Shown here in pieces: positions 44,930-53,302 of a stretch of 64,000 nt of DNA. Each line of letters starts with the position of its first letter. The stretch's first letter is position 1. Both the position numbers and the translations under genes were made by a program. The notes beneath the pieces were generated by a model. It ran no database searches and was not told the DNA's origin. It worked only from the letters and a program-made list of their open reading frames with translations. The stretch is from Rhizomicrobium sp. (GTDB lineage Bacteria > Pseudomonadota > Alphaproteobacteria > Micropepsales > Micropepsaceae), in contig JBBCGL010000001.1 in NCBI GenBank assembly GCA_037200385.1, forward strand, positions 4,913,418 to 4,977,417, in the 5' to 3' direction.

Positions 44930-47900
44930 ATGGCGCGCATCGCCGAATCGGAGCTGGAGCGGCTGAAAAGGGAGGTGTCGGTCGCGCGGCTGATCGAGGA
45001 GAGCGGGATCGCGCTTACGAAGCGGGGCAAGGACATGGTGGGGCTGTGTCCGTTCCACCAGGACGACACGCCGTCGCTGACAGTGACGCCGGAGAAGAAC
45101 CTGTTCCATTGCTTCGGCTGCGATGTGGGCGGCGGGCCGATCGACTGGATGATGAAGAAGAACGGGGTGAGCTTCCGCCACGCGGTCGAGCTGCTGCGGG
45201 AAGGGGTGGCTTCGATCACGGACGGGCCGGTGAAGCAGACACGGGTCCGCGCGCTGCCGGCGCCGGTCCGGTTCGACGCCGACGACCAGGCGCTCTTGAA
45301 CCAGGTGATCGGCTACTACCACGAGACCCTGAAGCAATCGCCCGAGGCGCTCGACTATCTGCGCGCGCGGGGCCTGGTGCATCCCGAGCTGATCGAGCGC
45401 TTCAAGCTGGGCTATGCGAACCGGACGCTGGGGCTGCGCTTGCCGGAGAAGACACGCAAGGCCGGCAGCGAGGTCCGCACCCGTCTCGAAAAGCTCGGTC
45501 TCTACCGCGCGAGCGGACACGAACACTTCAACGGCAGCCTTGTGTTCCCGGTGCTGGACGAGCGCGGCGACGTGCAGGAAGTGTACGGCCGCAAGATCGC
45601 GAACAATCTTCGCGCCGGCACGCCCAAGCATCTGTATCTGCCCGGCCCGCACAAGGGCGTGTGGAATCTCGACGGCCTGGCGGCGGGCCGTGGCGAGATC
45701 GTCGTCTGCGAGGCGCTGATCGACGCGGCGACGTTCTGGTGTGCCGGCTATCGCAACGTGACGGCGGCGTATGGCGTCAACGGCTTCACGCAAGATCACC
45801 TCGCCGCCTTCCGCCGTTACGGCATCACGCGCGTGCTGATCGCGTTCGACCGCGACGACGCCGGCGAGCGCGCGGCGAACGAACTGGCTGAGCAGCTCAT
45901 CAAGGAAGGTCTGTGCTGCTATCGCATCGAGTTCCCCAAGACGATGGACGCCAACCTCTATGCGCAGAAGGTGGCGCCGGCCTCGCGCTCGCTGGGTGTG
46001 CTGATCCGCAAGGCATCGTGGCTGGGCCAGGGCAAGGCGCCGAAGCTGACGAGCGCGCCGGCCGACGAGCTGGAGGCGGTATTGTCGAAGCCGATCGACG
46101 CCGCACCAACAGCAGCAGCTAAAGAAGAAATTGAACCGAGTTCTTCTTTAGCTGCCTTGTCCGTCGCGCCGGCCGACATGCCGCCGCTTCCAGAGCCGAC
46201 GATCGCAACGCCGCTGCCGCCTGGTCCGGCCGACGATCCGGTGCTGAAGAAGACGGCCGAGGAGCTGGTGCTGATGCAGGGCGACCGGCAATACCGGATA
46301 CGCGGGTGGATGAAGCCGCTCAACCCGGAATCGATGAAGATCAATCTGCTCGTTCATCGCGGCGAGCGCTTCCATGTCGATACGTTCGATCTCTACAACG
46401 CCAAGGCGCGCACGAGCTTCATCAAGCAGGCGGGCATCGAGCTGGGCGAGGCCGAGGACACGATCAAGCACGATCTCGGCCGCGTGCTGCTCAAGCTGGA
46501 AGCGTTGCAGGACGCCGAGCTGGTCAAGGTGCTGAAGAAGGACGAGCGGCCGGCGCTCACCGAAGAAGAACGGCGCGACGCGCTCGCGCTTCTGAAAGAC
46601 CCTAAACTGATGGAGCGCATCCTGGCCGACTTCGAGGTGTGCGGCGTCGTCGGCGAGGAGACCAACAAGCTGACGGGATACCTGGCCTGCGTCTCGCGTC
46701 TGCTGGATCGGCCGCTGGCGGTGATTATCCAGTCGAGTTCGGCGGCCGGCAAATCCTCGCTGATGGATGCGGTGCTGGCGCTGGTGCCGGCCGACGCCCA
46801 GGTGCGCTACAGCGCGATGACGGGCCAGAGCCTGTTCTACATGGGCGAGACCAACCTCAAGCATCGCATCCTGGCGATCGCGGAGGAGGAAGGGGCGCAG
46901 AGCGCGGGCTATGCGCTGAAGCTGTTGCAGTCCGACGGCGAGGTGACGATCGCCTCGACCGGAAAGGATCCAACGACGGGGCTGTTGGTGACGCACGAGT
47001 ACCGGGTCGAAGGGCCGGTGATGCTGTTCCTGACGACGACGGCGATCGACATCGACGAGGAATTGCTCAACCGCTGTCTCGTTCTCACCGTCAACGAGAG
47101 CCGCGAACAGACGCGCGCGATCCACGTGTTGCAGCGTCGCCGGCAGACGCTGGAAGGGTTGCTCCAGGAGGAAGATCGCCGGGCGATCGAGAAGCTGCAT
47201 CGCAACGCGCAAGGTCTTCTGGAGCGGCTGGCCGTCGTCAATCCGTTCGCCGACCAGCTCTCGTTCCTGGACGACAAGACGCGCACCAGGCGCGATCACA
47301 TGAAGTATCTGACGCTGATCAAAGCGATTGCGCTGCTGCATCAGCATCAGCGCAAAATCCAGACGGTCGAGCATCGCGGAAGGCCGCTGCGCTATGTGGA
47401 AGTCGAGGCGTGCGACATCGCGCTCGCCAACCGCTTGGCGCATGAAGTGCTGGGCCGCACGCTCGATGAGCTGCCGCCGCAGACGCGGATGCTGCTTGAG
47501 ACTCTCCATAAGTGGGCGCGCGCCGAATGCGAGACGCGCGCCGTCAAACGCTGTGACTTCCGCTTCGGCCGGCGCGAGGTGCGCAGCATGACGGGGTGGA
47601 GCAACACGCAATTGGGCGTGCATCTCTCCCGCCTGGTCGAGCTCGAATACGTCATCGCCCATCGCGGGGCACGCGGCACGAGCTTCTCTTACGAGCTGAT
47701 TTACGACGGCGCGGCCGACAACGGGCCGGGCCTGTGCGGCCTGATCGACGTGGCATCGCTGATCGCAAATGAGGGTACGACAGCGAGTGTACGGGGGGTG
47801 AGGGGTGGGTTTACGGGATCAAAACGGCCTCAAAACGGGGCCATTGCGGGGGGTGTACGGTCCCACAAAACCGCTGCAACGCCTTCTGCCGCACCGTCTT

Positions 47901-48100
47901 CTGACGAATCCGTCGCGAACGGCGCTGAAACGCACATTATAGAGAGTGCGTCGTCTGTCGTGTCATACGTCAATGGCTCGTCACACACGCACGCATCGCG
48001 CGCGGAATCTTCTTCTTTAGCTGCTTCTCCCTTAGCTGCTCTGGCGGCTGAAGCAGACCTGTCCGCCGTAGCTCAAGGAGCGAAGGCGGATGCCGCTTAA
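44930..48100 (+). CDS. CHC2 zinc-finger primase/Toprim protein fused to an ATPase domain
   Basis: 1056 residues from ATG 44930. Zinc finger C40-x2-H43-x17-C61-x2-C64 (GLCPFH ... FHCFGC). A primase core follows with YLRARGLVHPELIERFKLGY; the Toprim motifs are VVCEALIDA (Glu near 259) and IAFDRDDAG (near 306). After a low-complexity linker (about 385-440), an ATPase has a P-loop IIQSSSAAGKSSLMDA (near 600) and a Walker B-like ILAIAEEEGA, then a winged-helix-like C-terminal segment. It would prime and perhaps unwind DNA of a mobile element, as the phage and plasmid primase-helicases do. It overlaps the recombinase gene by 11 bases. Unit B encodes the same protein. Confidence 0.87.
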   Translation: MARIAESELERLKREVSVARLIEESGIALTKRGKDMVGLCPFHQDDTPSLTVTPEKNLFHCFGCDVGGGPIDWMMKKNGVSFRHAVELLREGVASITDGPVKQTRVRALPAPVRFDADDQALLNQVIGYYHETLKQSPEALDYLRARGLVHPELIERFKLGYANRTLGLRLPEKTRKAGSEVRTRLEKLGLYRASGHEHFNGSLVFPVLDERGDVQEVYGRKIANNLRAGTPKHLYLPGPHKGVWNLDGLAAGRGEIVVCEALIDAATFWCAGYRNVTAAYGVNGFTQDHLAAFRRYGITRVLIAFDRDDAGERAANELAEQLIKEGLCCYRIEFPKTMDANLYAQKVAPASRSLGVLIRKASWLGQGKAPKLTSAPADELEAVLSKPIDAAPTAAAKEEIEPSSSLAALSVAPADMPPLPEPTIATPLPPGPADDPVLKKTAEELVLMQGDRQYRIRGWMKPLNPESMKINLLVHRGERFHVDTFDLYNAKARTSFIKQAGIELGEAEDTIKHDLGRVLLKLEALQDAELVKVLKKDERPALTEEERRDALALLKDPKLMERILADFEVCGVVGEETNKLTGYLACVSRLLDRPLAVIIQSSSAAGKSSLMDAVLALVPADAQVRYSAMTGQSLFYMGETNLKHRILAIAEEEGAQSAGYALKLLQSDGEVTIASTGKDPTTGLLVTHEYRVEGPVMLFLTTTAIDIDEELLNRCLVLTVNESREQTRAIHVLQRRRQTLEGLLQEEDRRAIEKLHRNAQGLLERLAVVNPFADQLSFLDDKTRTRRDHMKYLTLIKAIALLHQHQRKIQTVEHRGRPLRYVEVEACDIALANRLAHEVLGRTLDELPPQTRMLLETLHKWARAECETRAVKRCDFRFGRREVRSMTGWSNTQLGVHLSRLVELEYVIAHRGARGTSFSYELIYDGAADNGPGLCGLIDVASLIANEGTTASVRGVRGGFTGSKRPQNGAIAGGVRSHKTAATPSAAPSSDESVANGAETHIIESASSVVSYVNGSSHTHASRAESSSLAASPLAALAAEADLSAVAQGAKADAA
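46115..46155. repeat. 15-bp perfect inverted repeat within the primase linker
   Basis: GCAGCTAAAGAAGAA (46115-46129) and TTCTTCTTTAGCTGC (46141-46155) are reverse complements with an 11-base spacer. The right-hand word recurs exactly at 48010-48024, and the shorter TTAGCTGCT occurs again at 48032-48040 and around the recombinase end. The linker coding is low complexity (AAAKEE...SSSLAA), so the repeat may be a DNA signal tolerated there. Confidence 0.6.
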
Positions 48101-49220
48101 GGGCGCGCGCCATTCGCACAAGGGCATCTACCACCCCAAGAGAGCGCCGGTGGAATGGTCGGCAGACGCGGGCGAGCCGGAGAGTCTGTGGGCCTACACG
48201 CAGCGCTTCACGCGCTGGCAGATGGAGCGCAACTACTCCCATCACACCTACGAGAATCGCGAACGCACGCTGCGCGCCTTCGCCGCCTGGTGCGCGGAGC
48301 GCGGTCTGGTGCGGCCGCAGGAGATCACCAAGCCGATCCTGGAACGCTGGCAGCGTCATCTCTATCTGCACAGGAAACCGAACGGCGAGCCGTTGTCGGC
48401 GCGCAGCCAGATCGCGCACACCGATCCCTTGAAGGCGCTCTTCAAGTGGCTCGCCCGCGAAAATTACATCCTCTACAACCCCGCTTCCGATCTGCAATTG
48501 CCGCGCATCGGAAGACGACTCCCGAAACATATTTTGACCGTGACGGAAGTCGAAAAGGTGCTGGCGGTGCCGAAAACATCGACGCCAGTCGGCATCCGCG
48601 ACCGCGCGATGCTGGAGACGCTGTACTCGACGGGCATGCGCCGGCAGGAATTGATCGAGCTGAAACTCCACGATGTGGATGCCGGGCGCGGCGTCGTTCT
48701 GGTGCGCGAAGGCAAGGGCCGCAAGGACCGGATGATCCCGATCGGCGTGCGCGCGCTCGCCTGGATCGACAAATATCTGGACGATGTGCGGCCCGATTTT
48801 ACCTCCGGCGCCGACGACGGCACGCTGTTCCTCAGCGTCACGGGCACACCGTTCAAGCCCAATCGGCTGGCCGAGATCGCGCGGGCCTGCATCGAGCAGG
48901 CGAACATCGGCAAGCGCGGTGCCTGTCACATCTTCCGCCACACGATGGCGACTCTGATGCTGGAGAACGGCGCCGACATCCGCTACATCCAGGCGATCCT
49001 GGGCCACACCGATCTCTCCACCACCGAGCTTTACACGCAAGTCTCGATCAAGAAATTGAAGGCCGTCCACACCGAAACACATCCCGGAAAGCCGATCGGC
49101 AAGGCCGACCGCTACGAGCCGAAAGGCGATTTATCCGTCGATGCCGACGCCGCAGATGACCTCCTGGAGGTGCTGGAAATGGAAGCAAACGAGGAGGACG
49201 GCCGCCCCGAATCCTGTTAA
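48090..49220 (+). CDS. Tyrosine recombinase (XerC/D-like integrase)
   Basis: 376 residues, starting inside the primase stop region. The N-terminal SAM-like domain (about 35-130) is followed by the catalytic domain with all six active-site residues: R184 (STGMRRQE), K209 (EGKGRKDR), H280 and R283 (CHIFRHTMA), H306 (LGHTDLS) and nucleophile Y315 (TELYTQVS). It should be active in cutting and joining DNA at a specific site. It is the last gene before the junction that is fused to a toxin tip. Unit B differs near the C terminus (Pro to Ser at 374). Confidence 0.92.
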   Translation: MPLKGARHSHKGIYHPKRAPVEWSADAGEPESLWAYTQRFTRWQMERNYSHHTYENRERTLRAFAAWCAERGLVRPQEITKPILERWQRHLYLHRKPNGEPLSARSQIAHTDPLKALFKWLARENYILYNPASDLQLPRIGRRLPKHILTVTEVEKVLAVPKTSTPVGIRDRAMLETLYSTGMRRQELIELKLHDVDAGRGVVLVREGKGRKDRMIPIGVRALAWIDKYLDDVRPDFTSGADDGTLFLSVTGTPFKPNRLAEIARACIEQANIGKRGACHIFRHTMATLMLENGADIRYIQAILGHTDLSTTELYTQVSIKKLKAVHTETHPGKPIGKADRYEPKGDLSVDADAADDLLEVLEMEANEEDGRPESC

Positions 49221-49460
49221 ATTGAGAGCTGCTAAACGAGCTGCTTGGGGTGACGCTCGGTACACGGAATCCGTCTTACAAACTTCTTGCTTAGCTGCTG
49301 TTCTGAGCTGCTAAAGCGATCATCGCACACGCCGGAAAAGGCGCATCAGGGGGTCAAAATTGCAGGCCGCGCTCGCATCGAGAGCAACGCGATTTAAGCC
49401 GTTGATCGCCTTCGGCGATCTGGAATCTGGCGCTCGAACCCGTGTCAGGGTGTTGAGTCT
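49221..49460. promoter_or_regulatory. Element right-end junction with AGCTGCT repeats (candidate recombination site)
   Basis: This 240-bp stretch lies between the recombinase stop and the GQTIG codons of the next tip, and recurs at 57594-57831 before a different tip. It contains AGCTGCT at 49228, 49240, 49293 and 49306. TTAGCTGCTG (49291-49300) and GAGCTGCTAA (49305-49314) form an imperfect inverted pair like a tyrosine-recombinase core site. From TTG 49360 onward it is open in the frame of the following tip. The first 30 bases differ slightly between copies; the remainder is the same. Confidence 0.55.
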
Positions 49461-50421
49461 CGGGCAAACCATCGGCAACCTCGTGGCGGGCGGAATACAG
49501 GGATCGGGGCAACCTGCATCCACCGATCCGCTGCCCGGAGAGTCCGATGGCGACTACCTCAACCGGATGGCCGAGCTTCACGCGGCCACGGCCGGAGACA
49601 TCTCGGGAGACGTGCAGTTCGCCGGTCCTGGCGCGGCGCCACCGAAGCAGGATGAAGGGTTCTTCGGCTGGCTCGGTGATGAAATATCGTCGGGATGGCA
49701 TGCGCTCGTGCAAGGCGGCGAGACACTCATCAACGATGTCACGGAGGCCGTTGGCATCGGCGATGTGTTCACGCCGGCATCATCGGGCAATGGCACATCG
49801 CCGACACCAGGCGTGGAAACCGTGACGGTCACGGCGCCGAAATATAATCCGAACGAGGTTCATCTCTGGAGCTTCTCCGAGTTCATGAACATCGTCACTC
49901 GGCCCGCCAACTATGATCGTCCGTACTCCGCAGTCGGAGGCCCGCCCAACTCGCACAACTCCGTGGCTTACTTCTATCCGGACGGACGAATGGAAGTCCG
50001 CACGGGCGGTACGCTGGCCTGGAGAGACAACAATCCGGGCAATCTACGTCACGCGCCCGACGCAATAGGGACAAACTCGGTGTATTCCGCTGCGGCAGCA
50101 AACCATGTCGCACCGATGGCGATCTTCCCCGATGTTCAGGCGGGTTTGGATGCGCAGGAGCACCTGTTATTTGGGCCATCCTATCGCAATTTGTCGATCG
50201 CTGATGCGATGACAAAATACGCACCTCCCACCGACAGCAATCCCACGGACGTCATGATAGCTAAGCTGTCGGCAGCAGCGGGGGTCCCCAGCACCACCAT
50301 TATGAGCGCCTTAACGCCCGATCAGAGGATGGCGTTCATGGCGCAAGAGCAAGCTATCGAGCAGAGCAGACCCGGAACCGTCGAGATCTTTTACTGGGGC
50401 CTGCCAGACCCGAAATACTGA
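49360..50421 (+). CDS. Orphan copy of toxin tip 1 fused to the element junction
   Basis: From GQTIG (49462) the 320 codons are identical to the C terminus of the giant RHS protein. The preceding 34 codons come from the element junction (TTG start at 49360 possible; no strong ribosome site). It lacks the RHS core and LysM domain and so probably cannot be delivered on its own. It is either silent or a reserve tip that recombination could attach to the core. Confidence 0.75.
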   Translation: MQAALASRATRFKPLIAFGDLESGARTRVRVLSLGQTIGNLVAGGIQGSGQPASTDPLPGESDGDYLNRMAELHAATAGDISGDVQFAGPGAAPPKQDEGFFGWLGDEISSGWHALVQGGETLINDVTEAVGIGDVFTPASSGNGTSPTPGVETVTVTAPKYNPNEVHLWSFSEFMNIVTRPANYDRPYSAVGGPPNSHNSVAYFYPDGRMEVRTGGTLAWRDNNPGNLRHAPDAIGTNSVYSAAAANHVAPMAIFPDVQAGLDAQEHLLFGPSYRNLSIADAMTKYAPPTDSNPTDVMIAKLSAAAGVPSTTIMSALTPDQRMAFMAQEQAIEQSRPGTVEIFYWGLPDPKY

Positions 50422-50422
50422 G

Positions 50423-50962
50423 ATGCAGAGGTCACAAATGTCGTTGCGATCTATCCGTTTAGCTGGACGAAACGCTCTGCTCTGGCGGGTTTTGCTGTCT
50501 CTCCTGGTGATTGGTTCGCCCGGAATCTGCAACAGCGCCGCGGTCGCGAAGCCCGCGCATTGGTGCGGAGCGAGGTTCCATACGTCCAGCCCGGCTACTA
50601 TCTTTGGGACGCTTCGCAAACGTAGCGACTTTGGTCCTCCCAACTTCGGAGAGCACCCGCAGACAGATCAAAAGGTGACTGTGTGGATCGTGCATTTGGA
50701 TTTTGCGATCCCTGTCGAAGTGAACAGAGAGCTTAAAATGACTCCGAAGGTCGTGCTCGCTGACGAAATCCAGATCAGCTTCTCCGGTAAAGTGGAGCCG
50801 TTATTGCCTAGATACCGCAATCGTCATGTACGCGTATCGGGAACGTTATGGACGCAGGTTAACTGGCAAGATTTTACACCTGTTGTCATTGCTCCGGACA
50901 CCATCCGCATTGCTGGAAAGAGCGATTGTCGCGGGGAGGAAGCCGCAGGAGTACGCGAGTGA
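50423..50962 (+). CDS. Candidate immunity protein 1, copy B
   Basis: 179 residues identical to the protein at 40553-41092: signal peptide plus DUF4431-like C terminus. It again starts two bases after the tip stop. Because the upstream tip is an orphan, this copy would be expressed only from a promoter in the junction or by read-through from unit A. Confidence 0.7.
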   Translation: MQRSQMSLRSIRLAGRNALLWRVLLSLLVIGSPGICNSAAVAKPAHWCGARFHTSSPATIFGTLRKRSDFGPPNFGEHPQTDQKVTVWIVHLDFAIPVEVNRELKMTPKVVLADEIQISFSGKVEPLLPRYRNRHVRVSGTLWTQVNWQDFTPVVIAPDTIRIAGKSDCRGEEAAGVRE

Positions 50963-51082
50963 TCCCAATCTAACGGCTCATGAATTGCATCGCGATCAGC
51001 ACGGTCTCGACGTGTCGGCCGCACGATTTTTGTGCGTTGGGGGCATCGTGATCGTGAACGCAACGCTCTAGGAGGTTGGCAG

Positions 51083-51484
51083 ATGTATCGTATTGGCCGT
51101 GCGCTTTGGCTATGCGCAGCGTTCGTTATCGCCAGCCCAGTTGCGTCACTGGGAGCAGAGAGTTACGAGCAATCAATCGCCCCATTTAACAGGGCGCTAG
51201 CGCGGATTTGCCCGGCAAAGCACCTTGAAAATCTGAGTCCTGGCTTTCTCGATGTTGTAATCCAAGATTATCTCCGACAACTGCCGGCGCGCGAGGAAGA
51301 TCGCATTCAACGTGCTGCGCAGCCGATGTGTGTTGAAAGCCACGCGGGGGTATCTTGCGCAAATATTGGTTACATCCGGGCGGCCAGAAAGCTTCAGTTT
51401 ACGACTCGGCTCGCTAAGGCTGCATGTGAATCTGGATATGTTTGCAGCACAAAATTTGCTGATTGCATGAGCGTCAAGAAATAA
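51083..51484 (+). CDS. Small exported cysteine-rich protein, copy B
   Basis: 133 residues identical to 42710-43111. Here the context is undisturbed: AGGAGG (51070-51075) follows the CTAG site, and the gene lies 120 bases after immunity 1 without an IS between them. This shows the original gene order immunity 1 - Cys-rich protein - HD hydrolase. Confidence 0.65.
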   Translation: MYRIGRALWLCAAFVIASPVASLGAESYEQSIAPFNRALARICPAKHLENLSPGFLDVVIQDYLRQLPAREEDRIQRAAQPMCVESHAGVSCANIGYIRAARKLQFTTRLAKAACESGYVCSTKFADCMSVKK

Positions 51485-51485
51485 T

Positions 51486-52139
51486 TTGGTGCGAAAAATA
51501 GCGGTGCGCACGCTCCAGGAACGCTGGGACAGATGCTTCGAGACGCTCTCGATGAGCGCGCCGGAAGGCACGTTTGAATCGCTCGTGGAGCGCTACGGCG
51601 AGCCGCACCGGGCCTATCACACGCTGCAACATATCGGGGAATGCTTCGCACAATTTGACCGCGTTCACGACGCGCGCGCGCCGGGTGAAGTGGGGTTGGC
51701 GTTGTGGTTCCACGACGCGATCTACGATCCGCGCGCGTCCGATAATGAGGCGCGCAGCGCGCAATGGGCGCGCGCCGTGCTCGTTGAATCCGGCGCGCCG
51801 GCGACAACAATTGAAGCGGTTGAGCGCCTGATATTGATGACACAGCACGACGCCACGCCGCAGGACCATGACGCGCAGATCGTCGTCGATATCGATCTGT
51901 CGATCCTCGGCGCCGACGAGAATCGATTCCAGGAATACGAGGTTCAGGTGCGCCGTGAATATCAGTGGGTGGAAGAAAATGCGTTCCGACGCGGGCGAAC
52001 CGATGTGCTGCAAGCCTTCTTGAATCGTCCGTTCATCTACAGCACGGCCGACTTCCGCGCGCGCCTGGAGGCGAGCGCCAGGAGCAATCTGACACGCTCG
52101 ATCGCAGCTCTCTCCGGCGACTCCACGACAAGAAATTGA
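51486..52139 (+). CDS. HD-superfamily metal-dependent hydrolase, copy B
   Basis: 217 residues identical to 43113-43766 (COG4339-like, HD pair in LWFHDAIYDP). TTG or GTG start one codon apart. Confidence 0.78.
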   Translation: MVRKIAVRTLQERWDRCFETLSMSAPEGTFESLVERYGEPHRAYHTLQHIGECFAQFDRVHDARAPGEVGLALWFHDAIYDPRASDNEARSAQWARAVLVESGAPATTIEAVERLILMTQHDATPQDHDAQIVVDIDLSILGADENRFQEYEVQVRREYQWVEENAFRRGRTDVLQAFLNRPFIYSTADFRARLEASARSNLTRSIAALSGDSTTRN

Positions 52140-52767
52140 GCGCAGATCGACGCTGAACCGACGCATCGGTCGCACGATTTTGCGTGTTCGAGAGATCGAA
52201 TCCGGTGCGGATTTTGCGCGTTGGACGACGTGAATCCGGCACTGAATCGACGCTCCGGCGACGCGATTTTGCGCGTGATTTTTGCGCGCGGGCGGTGCTG
52301 CCGGCGGCGGCGATCGCAGCCGTGAGGAGAAGGTGATCGCAGGAGGTGGTGCGTGGGGGGGGGTGGAACTTTTGGAGGGCAAGATAAAAGGACCGCCACA
52401 CGAATGTGGCTAAGTGGTTGTCTGCACATCATTTTTTATGGCACCAACGGCCTCGCCGATGGTGCCATCGTGGGCTGGCTGGCACGTAAGCGATTGATTT
52501 TATTAGCCGCGCGTGGGTGGCAGGCTGGCGGCAACGTGGTGCCGGAATGCATTTAAGCCGCTGAATCATTGATGTTTTGGATGGTGCCGCCGAATGGTGC
52601 CATGCGAGGGCCAGACCGGGTCCGCACCGTCAAGCCCGCGCGGCTGCGCCGCGCCCTTCGGCTCCGCTTCGCTGGCGCTGCGCTCCGGGGCATTGACGGC
52701 ACGGCCCCGGCCTGGCTTTGGGCTTGGAAGCGCTTCGCGCGGATCAGCAGCGCGGGCGCTGCTCGAT
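52140..52767. repeat. Non-coding repeat region, copy B
   Basis: Equivalent of 43767-44394: four GATTTTGCG-type words (52176-52288) and the ATGGTGCC set (52438-52602). No gene is seen. Confidence 0.45.
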
Positions 52768-53172
52768 CTACTCGGCGGCGTCAGCCGTCGTGTTCGCCTG
52801 CAAGGCGGTATCGATCATCTGCATGATGAAGCGCTGGCGCGATCGAGGCAGGCGCTGGATGCGCTCGATCTGTTGCAGGAGCTTGGGCGCAGGCCCGCGC
52901 CGGGATGGCCGCGAGGCATCGCCGAGCAAGTCCTCAACGCTGACGGCGAGCACATGGGCGAGCCGGGGAACCAGCGCAGCGGCCACGCGGACCCGGCCGA
53001 CCTCGTAATGGGCGAGCGTTTGCTGCGCGATCCCCAGCTCCTCGGCGAGCTGGACCTGAGTCATGTTCTGGGCTTTGCGCGCTTCGGCGATTCGAGCGCC
53101 GAGCGCCTCGTAAAAACGCATGTCGTTCACGCCCACGGAACTGTCCTGCGATGACGGTAGCGCTTCCAGCAT
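52768..53172 (-). CDS. XRE-family repressor, copy B
   Basis: 134 residues identical to 44395-44799, divergent from the second primase gene; the palindrome at 53195-53209 is between them. Confidence 0.87.
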   Translation of the reverse strand: MLEALPSSQDSSVGVNDMRFYEALGARIAEARKAQNMTQVQLAEELGIAQQTLAHYEVGRVRVAAALVPRLAHVLAVSVEDLLGDASRPSRRGPAPKLLQQIERIQRLPRSRQRFIMQMIDTALQANTTADAAE

Positions 53173-53302
53173 AGCGGCGGTCTCCTGAAGGGCCGAGTTG
53201 ACTCAACTCTCTACAAGAGTAGCCTCCTGTCCAGTTGTTTTGTCGATTCCCCTCTTGACAGGTTTTTGCGAGGGGTCGGTTTTTGAGCACGGGGAACCCC
53301 TG

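Larger units (their letters stand above)
39591..49460. repeat. Tandem unit A: toxin tip + immunity + mobile-element genes (interrupted by the IS)
   Basis: 9870 bp whose sequence continues as a second near-identical unit at 49461-57831. It starts exactly at the GQTIG codons of the RHS gene and ends at the in-frame junction before the next tip. Removing the 1493-bp IS and its 4-bp target duplication leaves 8373 bp. Differences seen from unit B are one codon near the recombinase C terminus (Pro/Ser) and a few changes at 49221-49251. Confidence 0.95.

Noticed and set aside
48010-48060. Possible CRISPR-like or short tandem repeats in the primase 3' end
   Set aside because: Only two or three TTAGCTGCT words without regular spacers; treated as candidate recombinase or replication words instead.
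49425-49450. T-arm-like GCTCGAACCCGTGTCAGGG in the element junction
   Set aside because: No acceptor stem or anticodon arm can be folded around it on either strand.
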